A stretch of 64,000 nucleotides of DNA from Hydrogenophaga sp. 2FB (GCF_005503365.1 NZ_SCML01000024.1:1-64000); one strand, 5' to 3'; positions 11,567 to 21,801 are shown, counted from the first letter of the stretch. Notes: generated by a model from the letters alone, not told the origin. Numbers and translations are program-made.

Positions 11567-12354
11567 GCGGCGGCCCCTTCTTCTGCTTCGTTCATTTCGT
11601 CGCCCAGGTAAGCCTCGATCACCTCGGCGTTGCGCACCACCTCGCGCGGGGTGCCGTCCGCAATCTTCTTGCCCTGGTGCAGCACGATCACGCGCTCCAC
11701 ATGGCGCAGCAGCGTGGTGACGGCGTGTTCGATCCAGACCACGGTGAGATCGAGTTCATCGCGCAGGCGGCGGATCAGGCGCGCCATCTCTTCCACCTCG
11801 TTCTCGGTAAGGCCCGCGGCCACTTCATCCAGCAACAACATGCGCGGCCGTGTGCCCAGCGCCATGCCGATTTCCAGCAGGCGCTGCTGCGAGGGCGTGA
11901 TGGCGGCGGCCGGCAGATCGGCCTGGGCGGACAGGCCAATGAGCGCGAGGATGCTGTCCGGTGTGCGCAGCACCCAGGGCACCGAGGCCTCTTCGCCCCA
12001 CAAGAGGTACTTGCGCCGGCGGCGTCCCGCGAACTTCAGGCCGAAGGCGATGTTGTCGCGCACGGGCATGTCGCCGAAGACGCGCGGCGTCTGGAAGGTG
12101 CGCGCCAGGCCGTGCGCGGCGAAACGGTGTGGGCCCTTGCCGCCGAGTTCGCGCCCCTGCACCGACAGCGCGCCGCTGGTGGGCCTGGTCACGCCCGAGA
12201 TGGCGTTGAAGAAGGTCGTCTTGCCCGCGCCGTTGGGGCCAATGATGCCGACCAGCTCGCCGGGCATGAAGCGCGCGCTGACCGCGTCGACCGCCGTGAG
12301 ACCACCGAAACGCACGGTGACCTCGCGCGCATCCAGAAGCGCTTCAGTAGACAT
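11563..12354 (-). CDS. livG: Branched-chain-type ABC transporter ATPase (LivG-like), altered signature motif
   Basis: The 263-residue ATPase has an intact Walker A (GPNGAGKTTFFNA) and Walker B (MLLLDEVAAGL). The ABC signature, usually LSxGQQ, reads ITPSQQ here, so the invariant Gly is a Ser. Some LivG-like proteins tolerate this, but ATP hydrolysis may depend mostly on the LivF partner. The gene overlaps livM by 11 bases and livF by four, so the proteins should be made in fixed ratio. Confidence 0.86.
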   Translation of the reverse strand: MSTEALLDAREVTVRFGGLTAVDAVSARFMPGELVGIIGPNGAGKTTFFNAISGVTRPTSGALSVQGRELGGKGPHRFAAHGLARTFQTPRVFGDMPVRDNIAFGLKFAGRRRRKYLLWGEEASVPWVLRTPDSILALIGLSAQADLPAAAITPSQQRLLEIGMALGTRPRMLLLDEVAAGLTENEVEEMARLIRRLRDELDLTVVWIEHAVTTLLRHVERVIVLHQGKKIADGTPREVVRNAEVIEAYLGDEMNEAEEGAAA

Positions 12355-13372
12355 GGCTGCGCTCCCGCTGGTCTTTCTCGCGCTGCTTGCGGCGCTTCGT
12401 CTCGCCGCTCAGGTCATCGCGGGTTTCCGTCCACCAGGCCTTGAAGCTGTCGCGCCAACCCCGGAAGGTGTCGACGCGCAGCGAGGCCAGGCCGCCCGGC
12501 AGGTACAGCACCGAAACAATCAACAGCAGCCCGAGCGTCATCATGTAGACCTGCGGCACCTGCAATCGCAAGGTTTCCGCGAGCACGCTGAACACGATGG
12601 CCGCGATGAGCGGGCCCCACAGCGTGGCCGCGCCGCCAATGAGCGCGATCAGCACGGTCTGGAAACCGATGAAGGGGTTGAACACGGTGTGCGGGTCGAT
12701 GTAGGTCCATCGCACCGACATCGCGGCGCCGACCGCACCGGCCACCGCGGCGGTGAGCGCGAAGCCGGCGATCTTGACGATGCGCGTGTTCACGCCCAGC
12801 GTCTGTGCGCGCTGTTCGTCCGCGCCGATGCCGAGCATGGCCAGGCCGAAGCGCGTGCGGCGGATGCCGATGGATGCCGCCACGGTGAGCACCGCGAGGA
12901 TGAGAACGGTGAAGTAGATCGTGTCGCGCTCGGGCACGACCATGAGCACGCGGCCCACGGTGCCGGTGACGCTTTTTTCGAAGTAGCTGATGGCGTGGCG
13001 GATGAGCTCGGTCATGCCGAAGGTGAGCACCGCGAAGTAGGTGCCCCGCAGGTGCAGCACCGCCGCGCCCATGACCACCGCCACGGCGGCGGCGATGAGC
13101 GCACCCAGCGCGATGGCCTGCGCCCACGGCACCTGCTCGAGCAGGATCGCGCCCGCATACGCGCCAATGCCGAAGAAGGCCGAGGTGGCGAGCGAGAGGT
13201 AACGCGTGGTGCCGCAGAACAGCGCCCAGCTCGACGAGAGCGCGATGTACATCAGGCAGGTGAGCGCCATGGAGACGATGAAGTCACTGGCAAAGGCGGG
13301 CAAGGCCACGGCCCAGCCGGCCAGGCCAAAGAGGACCAGCAGGTCGCGGATGAGGAACTGCCTGGAATTCAT
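12344..13372 (-). CDS. livM: Branched-chain-type ABC transporter permease (LivM-like)
   Basis: This 342-residue permease has about eight to ten membrane segments and the LivM signature RGTYFAVLTFGMTELIRH. It should form the membrane channel with LivH. The start is the ATG giving MNSRQFLIRD, which overlaps the livH stop by four bases (ATGA) and fits the family N-terminus; the longer frame is not used. The C-terminal 30 residues are unusually charged (ETKRRKQREKDQRERS), a cytosolic tail. Confidence 0.88.
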   Translation of the reverse strand: MNSRQFLIRDLLVLFGLAGWAVALPAFASDFIVSMALTCLMYIALSSSWALFCGTTRYLSLATSAFFGIGAYAGAILLEQVPWAQAIALGALIAAAVAVVMGAAVLHLRGTYFAVLTFGMTELIRHAISYFEKSVTGTVGRVLMVVPERDTIYFTVLILAVLTVAASIGIRRTRFGLAMLGIGADEQRAQTLGVNTRIVKIAGFALTAAVAGAVGAAMSVRWTYIDPHTVFNPFIGFQTVLIALIGGAATLWGPLIAAIVFSVLAETLRLQVPQVYMMTLGLLLIVSVLYLPGGLASLRVDTFRGWRDSFKAWWTETRDDLSGETKRRKQREKDQRERSHVY

Positions 13373-14271
13373 GCTTTGCGACTCTTTCGAGCGAAGAGTC
13401 CTTCGGGCCGGAGCAGCAACACGCCGATGAACACGACGTAGCTCAGCAGCGCCTTGAGCGAGGGGTTGGTGAAGTGCATGCCGAGCGCCTCGATCACTCC
13501 AAGCAGCAGGCCACCCGCGAGCGCGCCGCCCATGCTGCCGAAGCCGCCGAGCGTGATGACGATGAGCGCGGTGACGGTGTAGGGCTCGCCCATGGACGGG
13601 CTGATGGTGTAGGCCATGGACAGCAGGCAACCGGCCACGCCCGAAAGGCCCAGGCCGATGCCGAACATGAGCGGGTGCAGGCGCCGGGTGTTGATGCCCA
13701 TGAGCTGCGCGCCGGTGGGCGATTGCATCAGCGCGCGCACGCCCTTGCCGAGCAGCGTGGTGCGCAGCAACACGATGAGCGCGCCAGAGAACAGCAGCGC
13801 GAGCGCGAACACCAGCAGCTTGTTGACCGCGAACTGCGCGCTGCCACCTGGCAGGGGGATCGCGAGCGGTTGCGTGAGGTAGTCGTAACCGCGCAGGTCA
13901 CCGCCCCACACATACGAGATGAAGTTCTGCACCAGGAACATCAGGCCGAAGGCGACCATGAGGCCACGCGCCTCGAAGATGTCGAGGTTGGGCGAGGTGG
14001 CGGTGAGGCGGCGGAAACACAGCCAGTGCACCGCGACGCCGACGGCGAACAGCAGCCCGAAGGCGATCGGGATCATCCACAGCGGCGAGAGGCCGAACGA
14101 GGTCTGCACCATCCAGGTGAGGAAGGCACCGACCATCAGGAACTCGCCGTGCGCGATGTTGAGGATGCGCATCAGCCCGTACTGCAGGTTCAGCCCGAGC
14201 GCGACGAGCGCGTAGATGCCCCCGGTGATGAGACCGGAGGCGATGAGTTCTAGCCAGGCAGAGAAAGACAA
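13369..14271 (-). CDS. livH: Branched-chain-type ABC transporter permease (LivH-like), TTG start
   Basis: This 300-residue permease has the LivH signatures GLITGGIYALVALGLNL near the N-terminus and ALRG-type loop RALMQSPTGAQLMGIN. It pairs with LivM. No ATG lies near the expected N-terminus. The start appears to be TTG at 14271, one base after the stop of the binding-protein gene, with GGAAG a few bases upstream. A rare start tightly coupled to the upstream gene would keep permease levels below those of the binding protein. Confidence 0.87.
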   Translation of the reverse strand: MSFSAWLELIASGLITGGIYALVALGLNLQYGLMRILNIAHGEFLMVGAFLTWMVQTSFGLSPLWMIPIAFGLLFAVGVAVHWLCFRRLTATSPNLDIFEARGLMVAFGLMFLVQNFISYVWGGDLRGYDYLTQPLAIPLPGGSAQFAVNKLLVFALALLFSGALIVLLRTTLLGKGVRALMQSPTGAQLMGINTRRLHPLMFGIGLGLSGVAGCLLSMAYTISPSMGEPYTVTALIVITLGGFGSMGGALAGGLLLGVIEALGMHFTNPSLKALLSYVVFIGVLLLRPEGLFARKSRKA

Positions 14272-14272
14272 T

Positions 14273-15469
14273 TCACTTCCACGCAGGCTTGTTGGGATTC
14301 AGTTTCGCCGTCGCGAGCTTCTGCGGCCACACCACCTCGAACTCGCCGTTCTGCCACTGCCCCACGGTGCCGGGTGTGCCCACGTTCTCGCTGCCGCTGA
14401 ACCGGATGTCGCCGATGATGGTCTTGTGCGTGGTGTTGGCCACGTAGTCGCGGATCGCCTTGCGGTCCAGGCCGACCTGCTTGCACGCGTTGGTGAGGAT
14501 CTCCAACCCGGCCCAGCAAGCGCCGCTGGCCCAGCGATCGGGCTCCTTCTTCTGGCTCGCCACGTGGGCGTCGAAGTAGGCCTTGGCGCCCGGGCTGGTC
14601 TTGCTGTTCCACGAGCCCATGCCGAGCACGCCCTCGGCGCCGGCGGGCGTCATCACGTTCTTGTAGAGCGGGAAGGCGGTGCCCACCGAGGCGTAGAAGA
14701 ACTTCGGGTTGAAGCCGATTTCCTTGCTCTGGCGGCTGGCGAGGATGGTGTCGGGCGGGTAGGTGAAGCCGACGAAGGCGTCGGGGTTCTTGTCCTTGAT
14801 GCTGCGCAGCGTCGGGCCCAGGTCTTTCACGCCACCGGGGTAGCTGGTCTCCTGCACGAGGGTGATGCCGGTGCCCTGCAGCGCGACCTTGAGCGCCGAG
14901 TAGTTCTCCAGCCCGAAGAGGTCGTCCACGTAGACCACGGCGACGGTCTTCACGCCGTTGGCCTTGAACATCTCGACCAGTGCGTCGCACATGGGCTTGG
15001 GTTGTTGCAGCAGCAGGAAGAAGTAAGGCAGCTTCATCTCGGCCAGGCGGCGCGAGAGCGCGGTGGGCGCGAGGAAGGGGTAGCCCAGGCGGTTGGCCAG
15101 CGGTGCCACGGCGAAGTTGGCGTTGCTGCCCCAGGGTGGCAACACGAGGTCGACCTTGTCGCTGCCCATGAGTTTTTCGTAGGTGCGCACCACGGTTTCC
15201 ATGTCGCTGCGGTCGTCGCTGCTGATGAGTTCGATCTTGCGGCGCACGCCTTTCACGTCGAGGCCGCCGGCGGCGTTCTGCTGCTCGGCCCACATGAGGT
15301 AGTTGGGCTCCTGGCTGACCTGCGCGCCCCCCGTCCATGGGCCGGTGCGCGACATCGAATAGCCGATGCGCACCGGCGCGGACTGCGCGAGCAGCTGCGG
15401 CGCGAAGGACATGGCGCCCACCGTGGCAGCGGCGCTTTGGATGACCAGACGTCTATTGGGATGGGCCAT
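14273..15469 (-). CDS. ABC transporter periplasmic substrate-binding protein (Leu/Ile/Val-binding type)
   Basis: The 398-residue protein has an N-terminal export signal (NRRLVIQSAAATVGAM, possibly twin-arginine-like) and the periplasmic binding protein type I fold: VRIGYSMSRTGPWTGG, then AEQQNAAGGLDVKG and VVYVDDLFGLENYSA. It captures the substrate for LivHMGF. An AGGAG ribosome site fixes the ATG at 15469. It is the first gene of the six-gene unit and is divergent from the AraC-type regulator. The ligand may be an amide or aromatic acid; the family does not restrict it to amino acids. Confidence 0.87.
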   Translation of the reverse strand: MAHPNRRLVIQSAAATVGAMSFAPQLLAQSAPVRIGYSMSRTGPWTGGAQVSQEPNYLMWAEQQNAAGGLDVKGVRRKIELISSDDRSDMETVVRTYEKLMGSDKVDLVLPPWGSNANFAVAPLANRLGYPFLAPTALSRRLAEMKLPYFFLLLQQPKPMCDALVEMFKANGVKTVAVVYVDDLFGLENYSALKVALQGTGITLVQETSYPGGVKDLGPTLRSIKDKNPDAFVGFTYPPDTILASRQSKEIGFNPKFFYASVGTAFPLYKNVMTPAGAEGVLGMGSWNSKTSPGAKAYFDAHVASQKKEPDRWASGACWAGLEILTNACKQVGLDRKAIRDYVANTTHKTIIGDIRFSGSENVGTPGTVGQWQNGEFEVVWPQKLATAKLNPNKPAWK

Positions 15470-15578
15470 GTGTGTCTCCTGGCGTTGTGGTTGACCGAAC
15501 TTGCATCGTAGGCACATCCCTGCGGCGGCGCTATGCTGGCGATGCACTCGCTGCTTGTCGAAACGCGCACGCCGATCC

Positions 15579-15588
15579 GGGTTAACCC
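15579..15588. promoter_or_regulatory. Palindrome in the divergent promoter region of the transporter and AraC genes
   Basis: GGGTTAACCC is a perfect 10-bp palindrome inside the 169-base gap between the binding-protein gene and the AraC-type regulator. Its position fits an operator, but no second copy was seen, so this is weak. Confidence 0.2.
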
Positions 15589-15638
15589 TCAACACCGCGG
15601 GCGGCACACGGCGAAACGCAGGTCAATAATTTCTCCCC

Positions 15639-16607
15639 ATGCCGTCCCCGTCCATCATGAGCACCGACATCGTCGCGCCCGGCGAGCGCGCGGCGATCTG
15701 GCGCGACTGGGTATGGACGCACTTCGGTGGCCTGGAGTCCGACCTGTACGGCGACACCGGCTTCGACGGCCACATGCAGGCTTCACACGCGGGCGACGTG
15801 GTGCTGACCAAGCTGGAGGCGAACCGCCACCGCGTGCTGCGCAGCCCGCAACTGGCGCGCGGCAGCGAGCGTGCGTACCTGAAGATCGTCGCGCCCTGGC
15901 GTGGCAGCGCGGGCGTGCAGCAGCACAACCGCGAAGCCTGGGTGCGGCCGGGCGGTTGGGCGATCTACGACACCACCGGCAGCTACGAGATCGCCAACCC
16001 CGAGCGGGTGGAGCACCTGATCGTGATGCTGCCCAAGGAACAACTCACCGAGCGCGGCCTGCGGCTGGAGCCGTTGATGGCGCGGCACGTGGGTGGTGTG
16101 AGCGGCATTGCGCGGGTGGCGTTGGAGACGATGCGCACGACGTACCAGGAGCTGCCGGGCATGAGCGAGAACGCGGCGCGCGGTGCGGGTGAGTTGATCG
16201 TGGAGCTGGTGCGTCTGTCACTGCAGGAGCTCGCAGGGCGCGAGAGCAGCGTCACGCAACTCGAGGCGTTTCGCGACCGCATCCGCGAGCACATCGGCCA
16301 GCATCTGCGCGACCCGTCCCTCTCGCTCGACCAGATCGCGCAAGCGCTCAACTGCAGCAAGCGCCATTTGCACAACGCGTTCAGCGCCGAAGAAGACACC
16401 CCGGCGCATTACATCCAGCGCCAGCGCATCCAGGCCTGCATGCGCGAGCTGGCCGACCCTGCGCGCGCGCAGCGCACGATCACCGAGATCGCGTTCACCT
16501 GGGGCTTCAACAACGGGGCGCACTTCAGCCGCGTGTTTCGTGAGCACACGGGGCAGTCGCCCAGCGATTTCCGCGAGTCTTCTTTGCGGTCTCGTTCGGT
16601 GGCCTGA
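15639..16607 (+). CDS. AraC-family transcriptional regulator, FeaR-like
   Basis: This 322-residue protein has an N-terminal FeaR-like ligand domain (about residues 25-190) and a C-terminal AraC double helix-turn-helix (about 215-312; LSLDQIAQALNCSKRHLHNAF and ITEIAFTWGFNNGAHFSRVFREHTGQSPSDF). FeaR activates aromatic aldehyde dehydrogenase genes in E. coli. Here the regulator is divergent from the ABC transporter-aldehyde dehydrogenase unit and probably activates it. An alternative ATG at codon 7 is possible. Confidence 0.85.
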   Translation: MPSPSIMSTDIVAPGERAAIWRDWVWTHFGGLESDLYGDTGFDGHMQASHAGDVVLTKLEANRHRVLRSPQLARGSERAYLKIVAPWRGSAGVQQHNREAWVRPGGWAIYDTTGSYEIANPERVEHLIVMLPKEQLTERGLRLEPLMARHVGGVSGIARVALETMRTTYQELPGMSENAARGAGELIVELVRLSLQELAGRESSVTQLEAFRDRIREHIGQHLRDPSLSLDQIAQALNCSKRHLHNAFSAEEDTPAHYIQRQRIQACMRELADPARAQRTITEIAFTWGFNNGAHFSRVFREHTGQSPSDFRESSLRSRSVA

Positions 16608-16909
16608 TTTTTCTCTCTCGTTGCGTTTCTCGCATCGACCTCGCGACAGGCCGATGGCGGTGCCCGCGTTCTCCGGCCCGAAAGGGTGTCGGTTCACCAG
16701 GCCTTGCTCACCAACACCTCACTGGGTCGGGTGGTGCGGGTAAGCCGGGCGCGGGCCCATTTCGCGGTCGCCACAGAGTTCGCGCGAAGTGGTCTTGTTG
16801 ACGCAGTGATGCAGGCGCTCCCGGGCAGACGCCTGCGACGGGGGCCTGCGCACGGTGTCCCGAACCATCCGGCCTTCCAACCAAGGTGGCGCGAAACGCG
16901 CAACGCCGA
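16608..16909. other. Intergenic region between convergent AraC gene and holA
   Basis: This stretch of about 300 bases has no convincing gene. An inverted repeat GCAGGCG / CGCCTGC (16811-16836, 12-base loop) could act as a weak terminator, but no T tract follows. It marks the junction between the accessory 3-16.6 kb segment and the housekeeping holA block. Confidence 0.4.
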
Positions 16910-17962
16910 CTAACGAACCGAACAGGCCAAAGAAACCTTCATCGCCATCTGCTGCAGCGCCTGCCAAGGATCGGCAGGCCAGGTGGGCACCTTGAGACCC
17001 TTGACGATGCCATCCACCGTGTGCGCATCGTCCAGCCACTTCGACAAGGTGGCGATGTTCAACAAGGGCAGCGCGCGCTCCATGAGCTTTTCCTTCACGC
17101 CCCACACACGGTTCTCGCGCAAAGCCATGGGCAGAGGACGGCCCGCGTCCATCGCCACACGGATGCGGTGCAGCGTGCGGATGTCTTCCGACAACGCCCA
17201 ATGCACCAGCACCGGCGCTTCGCCCTCGGCCTGCAGGCCATCGAGCATGCGCTGCACGCGTTGCACCTGACCACCCAGGACCGCTTCGGCGAGCTTGAAG
17301 GCGTCGTAACGCGCCACGTTCAACACCGCCGACTCCACCTGCTCAAAACCCAGCTCGCCCGCCGGGTGCAACAGCGCGAGCTTCTGGATTTCCTGGTGCG
17401 CGGCCAGCAGGTTGCCTTCGACGCGGTCGGCAAAGAACTGCAGCGTGCGCTGCCCCTCTTCGCCCGACACCACGCGCTGGCCTTGCTGCTGCAGGCGCTG
17501 CGCGATCCACTGCGGCAAGGCCTTGCGGTCCACCGGATCGAGCTTGATGGTCGCGCCAAAACTCTCCAGCGCAGCGAACCACGCGCCCTTCTGCGTGGCC
17601 ATGTCCAGACGCGGCAGCAGCACCAGCGTGAGCGTGCTGTCGTTGCCCTGCGCGGCTTCGGCGATCTGCTGCAGCGCTTGCGAACCGTCCTTGCCGGGCT
17701 TGCCGGACGGGATGCGGATCTCGATCAGTTGTTTGTCGGCGAACAGGCTCATCGAACCGCCGCTGGCCAGCACCTCGCCCCAGTCGAAATGGGCGCCCGC
17801 CACGGTGTGCACCGTGCGCTCGGTATAACCCTGCTCGCGCGCCACCGCGCGGATCGCATCGGCCGCCTCCTGCACCAGCAAGGGCTCGTCGCCGTGCAAG
17901 GTGTACAGGCTCTTCAGGCCGCGCTGCAGCTGGGCGGTGAGTTGCGGTGCGGCAATCTGCAT
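16910..17962 (-). CDS. holA: DNA polymerase III delta subunit
   Basis: HolA is the clamp-loader subunit that opens the beta clamp during replication. The 350-residue length and the N-terminal blocks LYTLHGDEPLLVQEAADAIR and LIEIRIPSGKPGKDG match the family, as does the C-terminal WALSEDIRTLHRI. It lies 13 bases downstream of lptE in the conserved leuS-lptE-holA order. Confidence 0.95.
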   Translation of the reverse strand: MQIAAPQLTAQLQRGLKSLYTLHGDEPLLVQEAADAIRAVAREQGYTERTVHTVAGAHFDWGEVLASGGSMSLFADKQLIEIRIPSGKPGKDGSQALQQIAEAAQGNDSTLTLVLLPRLDMATQKGAWFAALESFGATIKLDPVDRKALPQWIAQRLQQQGQRVVSGEEGQRTLQFFADRVEGNLLAAHQEIQKLALLHPAGELGFEQVESAVLNVARYDAFKLAEAVLGGQVQRVQRMLDGLQAEGEAPVLVHWALSEDIRTLHRIRVAMDAGRPLPMALRENRVWGVKEKLMERALPLLNIATLSKWLDDAHTVDGIVKGLKVPTWPADPWQALQQMAMKVSLACSVR

Positions 17963-17975
17963 GGGTCGCGGCGCT

Positions 17976-18521
17976 TCAGAGCGATTTCACGGCGGCCATG
18001 CGGCGCACCACCTGCTGCACGACGTCGGACGCCATGTCGCGGTACAGCAGCTCTTCTTCGGCGGCCTTCGAGAGCACCGCGGTTTCGCTGAAGGTCATGT
18101 CGCGTTCGAGCAGCAGTTCGGTGTCTTCGATCAGCTCCTTCTCGTTCGCCGTGCGCAGCCGGAAGGTGAAGCGTGTGCGCAATTGCAGTTCGCGCACCTG
18201 GCCCGCAGCCGTCTGCCCCACCGCAATACGCTCGCGCTGGTCGACCGTCACCGTGAGCACCACCTGTGCGGGCGCGCTGGCGGGCGTGGCGGTGGTGAGC
18301 ACCGTGAGGCCGTTGGTGACCAAGGCCGTGCGCAACTCACGCGCGATGGGCGTGTTCTCGCTGCCGGCGATGCGCACCGTCTGGAAGGCAAAGGTGGGTG
18401 CCTTGCGCAACGCAAAGCCGCAGCCCGACACGCCCAACACGGCAGCAGCACCGGCCGCGAGGTGTTGCAGCGCGCGGCGGCGCGCCACCAGGGAACTCGG
18501 CGGGGAGACGATGGGTGTCAT
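17976..18521 (-). CDS. lptE: LPS-assembly lipoprotein LptE
   Basis: LptE plugs the LptD barrel and helps insert lipopolysaccharide into the outer membrane. The 181-residue protein has a signal peptide with an Arg-rich n-region and lipobox GVSGC (about residues 29-33), followed by GFALRKAPTFAFQTVRIAG, the usual N-terminus of mature LptE. It lies 15 bases downstream of leuS and 13 upstream of holA. Confidence 0.92.
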   Translation of the reverse strand: MTPIVSPPSSLVARRRALQHLAAGAAAVLGVSGCGFALRKAPTFAFQTVRIAGSENTPIARELRTALVTNGLTVLTTATPASAPAQVVLTVTVDQRERIAVGQTAAGQVRELQLRTRFTFRLRTANEKELIEDTELLLERDMTFSETAVLSKAAEEELLYRDMASDVVQQVVRRMAAVKSL

Positions 18522-18536
18522 GCCTTGGGTCCTCGA

Positions 18537-21251
18537 TCAGACGACGATGTTGACCAGGCGGCCCGGGACCACCACCACCTTTTTGGGTGCGGCGCCCGCG
18601 GCCTGCTTGACGAAGGCCTCGCTGGCCAGCGCCGCCGCTTCGATGGTTGCCTTGTCGGCGTTGGCCGCCACGGTGACGCTGCCACGGTGCTTGCCGTTGA
18701 TCTGCAGCACGAGCTCCAACTCGTCGCGCTTCAACGCGGCCTCGTCGGCCTTGGGCCAGGGTGCGTCGAGCAGCTCACCGGCGTAGCCCAGGTCGCTCCA
18801 CAGCGCATGCGCCGCGTGCGGCGTGGCCGGGTAAATGCAGCGCAGCAGGATGCCGAAGCTTTCGGCCAGCGCGGCGTTGTCGGCGGCGCTGCCATCGGCC
18901 TTGAAGTCTTCCAGGGCATTGAGCATCTTCATCGCGCCCGACACCACCGTGTTGTATTGCATGCGCTGGTAGTCGTAGTCCACCTGCTTGAGCACCGTGT
19001 GGATTTCCAGGCGCAGCGCCTTGGCCGCTTTCGAGAGGGACTGGCCACCCACACCGGCCGCAAGGGCACCCAGTGGGCCCAGCGGCGCGAGCTTGAAGCC
19101 GAAGGCCCACACGCGGCGCAGGAAGCGGTAGCTGCCTTCCACCGCCGCGTCGTTCCACTCCAGCGTGGCCTCGGGTGGCGCGGTGAACATGGTGTACAGG
19201 CGGGCCGTGTCGGCGCCGTATTTTTCGATCAGGTCCTGCGGGTCGACGCCGTTGTTCTTGGACTTGGACATGGTGCCCACGCCCTCGTAGTCGATCGGCG
19301 TGCCCACGGGCAGCATGCCGTCGCCGCTGGTGGCCGGGTTCTTCAGCTTGGCGCCGACGATCTTGCCGCCTTCGTCGAGCACATGCTCCACGTCGTGCGG
19401 CCAGAAGTAGTCCTTGCCACCCTTGGCGGTGCGGCGGCTGTAGATGTGGTTGAGCACCATGCCCTGCGTGAGCAGGTGGGTGAAGGGCTCGTCCACTTTC
19501 ACCAGGCCGAGGTCGCGCATCACCTTGGTCCAGAAGCGCGCGTACAGCAGGTGCAGGATGGCGTGTTCGATGCCGCCGATGTACTGATCCATGCCACTGC
19601 CGCCGACGGCCAGCTTCTGGTCCCGCATCCAGTAGTCGGTGCCCTCGGCCACCATCTTCTCGGTGTTGGTCGGGTCGCAGTAGCGCATGAAGTACCAGGA
19701 CGAATCCACGAAGGTGTCCATGGTGTCGGTTTCGCGCCGCGCGGGTTGGCCGCACACCGGGCAGACCACGCCCGCGTGGAAGCCTTCGTGCTTGTGCAGC
19801 GGGTTGCCCGAACCGTCGGGAATGCAGTCTTGCGGCAGCACCACCGGCAGGTCTTTCTCGGGCACAGGCACCGCGCCGTGTTCGGCGCAGTGGATGATCG
19901 GGATCGGCGTGCCCCAGTAGCGCTGGCGGCTCACGCCCCAGTCGCGCAGGCGGAAGGTGGTTTTCTTCTCGCCCAGGCCTTGGTCGGCGAACAACTGGGC
20001 AACCTTGTCGACCGCTGCCTTGTAGGCCAGGCCATCGAGCACGCCGGAGTTCACGCACACGCCGCGTTGCTTGTCGCCGTACCAGTCGGCCCAGGTCTCG
20101 GTGCTGAAGGTTTCACCCTCCACGCCGATGACGGGAACGATCTTCAGGCCGTACTTGTTCGCGAACGCGAAATCGCGTTCGTCGTGCGCCGGCACACCCA
20201 TGACCGCGCCCTCGCCATAGCCCATGAGCACGTAGTTGCCGACCCACACGTCCACCAATGCGCCCGTGAGCGGGTGCGTGACGGTCAGGCCCGTGGCCAT
20301 GCCCTTCTTCTCTTGCGTGGCGAGTTCGGCTTCGGTGGTGCCGCCGGTCTTGCACTCTTCGATGAACGCGGCCAGGGCCTTGTCGTTCGCGGCCGCGTGC
20401 GTGGCCAGCGGGTGCTCGGGGGCGACGGCGCAGAAGGTCACGCCCATGATGGTGTCGGCGCGCGTGGTGAACACGTACATCTTGCCGTCGCCGATCAACT
20501 GACCAGCATCATCCTTGATAGTGTGCGGGAAGGCGAAGCGCACACCCTCGCTCTTGCCGATCCAGTTCTCCTGCATCAGACGGACCTTGTCGGGCCAGCC
20601 GTTGAGGGTCGCCTTGGGGTTGCCGATCTGCACGTGGTCGAGCAACTCTTCCGCGTACGCGGTGATGTTGAGGTAGTAGCCCGGGATTTCGCGCTTTTCC
20701 ACCACCGCACCGGTGCGCCAGCCCTTGCCGTCGATCACCTGTTCGTTGGCCAGCACGGTCTGGTCCACCGGATCCCAGTTGACGACCTGGGTCTTGCGGT
20801 AGGCGATGCCCTTCTCCAGCATCTTGAGGAACAGCCACTGGTTCCACTGGTAGTAGCTCGGGTCGCAGGTGGCCACTTCACGCGACCAGTCGATGGCCAG
20901 GCCCATGGCCTGCATCTGCTGCTTCATGTACGCGATGTTTTCGTAGGTCCACTTCGCGGGCGGCACGCCGTTCTTGAGCGCCGCGTTTTCGGCCGGCAGG
21001 CCGAAGGCGTCCCAGCCCATGGGCATGAGCACGTTGTGGCCGTTCATGCGCAGGTAGCGCGTGAGCATGTCGTTGATGGTGTAGTTGCGCACATGGCCCA
21101 TGTGCAGCTTGCCGCTGGGGTAGGGCAGCATCGAGCAGGCGTAGAACTTGGGCTTGCTCGCGTCCTCGGTCACGCGGTAGGCGTCGTTGGCATTCCAGTG
21201 GGCGTGCGCGGCGCGCTCGACTTCCTTGTGTGCGTATTTGTCTTGGAGCAT
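18537..21251 (-). CDS. leuS: Leucyl-tRNA synthetase
   Basis: LeuS charges tRNA-Leu. The 904-residue protein has the class I HIGH motif as HMGH in [16 protein letters not shown] (about residues 43-58) and KMSKS as TMSKSKNNG starting near residue 660. The large CP1 editing domain lies between them (about 225-420, with [12 protein letters not shown]). It starts with the usual [12 protein letters not shown] and leads the leuS-lptE-holA operon. Confidence 0.97.
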   Translation of the reverse strand: MLQDKYAHKEVERAAHAHWNANDAYRVTEDASKPKFYACSMLPYPSGKLHMGHVRNYTINDMLTRYLRMNGHNVLMPMGWDAFGLPAENAALKNGVPPAKWTYENIAYMKQQMQAMGLAIDWSREVATCDPSYYQWNQWLFLKMLEKGIAYRKTQVVNWDPVDQTVLANEQVIDGKGWRTGAVVEKREIPGYYLNITAYAEELLDHVQIGNPKATLNGWPDKVRLMQENWIGKSEGVRFAFPHTIKDDAGQLIGDGKMYVFTTRADTIMGVTFCAVAPEHPLATHAAANDKALAAFIEECKTGGTTEAELATQEKKGMATGLTVTHPLTGALVDVWVGNYVLMGYGEGAVMGVPAHDERDFAFANKYGLKIVPVIGVEGETFSTETWADWYGDKQRGVCVNSGVLDGLAYKAAVDKVAQLFADQGLGEKKTTFRLRDWGVSRQRYWGTPIPIIHCAEHGAVPVPEKDLPVVLPQDCIPDGSGNPLHKHEGFHAGVVCPVCGQPARRETDTMDTFVDSSWYFMRYCDPTNTEKMVAEGTDYWMRDQKLAVGGSGMDQYIGGIEHAILHLLYARFWTKVMRDLGLVKVDEPFTHLLTQGMVLNHIYSRRTAKGGKDYFWPHDVEHVLDEGGKIVGAKLKNPATSGDGMLPVGTPIDYEGVGTMSKSKNNGVDPQDLIEKYGADTARLYTMFTAPPEATLEWNDAAVEGSYRFLRRVWAFGFKLAPLGPLGALAAGVGGQSLSKAAKALRLEIHTVLKQVDYDYQRMQYNTVVSGAMKMLNALEDFKADGSAADNAALAESFGILLRCIYPATPHAAHALWSDLGYAGELLDAPWPKADEAALKRDELELVLQINGKHRGSVTVAANADKATIEAAALASEAFVKQAAGAAPKKVVVVPGRLVNIVV

Positions 21252-21363
21252 GAACCAGGGGCCGGATCGGGCCGGGAACGGGGTGGACAGGGCCGCGCGC
21301 AGTGGCGCAAAGAGATGCGGGATTTTAGGCCTTGGACCGAGTCGCAGCCCCGCGCCCCGGCAT

Positions 21364-21801
21364 TCAGCGCGCGGCGGCGGGCGGCGGGGTGTCGGCCACG
21401 AAGCCGATGCGCGAGAGGCCGGCGGTCTGCGCCATGCCGATCAGCTGCACCACGCGGCCATAGGGTGCGGCGGTGTCGGCGCGCAGCTGCAGCTCGGTGG
21501 CGGGGTTGCGTCGGGCGGTTTCCTGCAGGCGCAGGCGCAACGCGTCTTCGGCCAAGGGCTCGTCGTTCCAGTGCAACTGGCCCTGGGCGTCCAGCGCGAG
21601 GGAGACAAAGGCATCGGCTGCGGCCGGCGCGGTCACGGGGACCTCGGCGCGCGGCAACTCCAGCGCGAGCCGGCTGGCCATGAAAGGCGCGGCGATGATG
21701 AAGATCACCAGCAGCACCAGCATCACGTCCACCAGGGGCGTGACGTTGATGTCGCTCATGGGCCGATCCCCCGTGGGGCGCTCGAGCCGGCCGAAGCTCA
21801 T
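21364..21801 (-). CDS. exbD: Biopolymer transport protein ExbD/TolR family
   Basis: This 145-residue protein has a short cytosolic N-terminus, one membrane helix (about residues 24-43, [20 protein letters not shown]) with the proton-path Asp in PLVDVMLV, and a periplasmic domain. With ExbB it couples the proton gradient to TonB-type outer-membrane transport or to a TolQR-like process. It is 79 bases downstream of exbB. Absence of tonB or tolA nearby leaves the partner unknown. Confidence 0.88.
   Translation of the reverse strand: MSFGRLERPTGDRPMSDINVTPLVDVMLVLLVIFIIAAPFMASRLALELPRAEVPVTAPAAADAFVSLALDAQGQLHWNDEPLAEDALRLRLQETARRNPATELQLRADTAAPYGRVVQLIGMAQTAGLSRIGFVADTPPPAAAR

Noticed and set aside
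17901..21683. Long plus-strand open frame (1260 codons)
   Set aside because: It is a shadow of lptE and leuS on the other strand, with the same His/Gly/Val-rich composition and no recognisable family.
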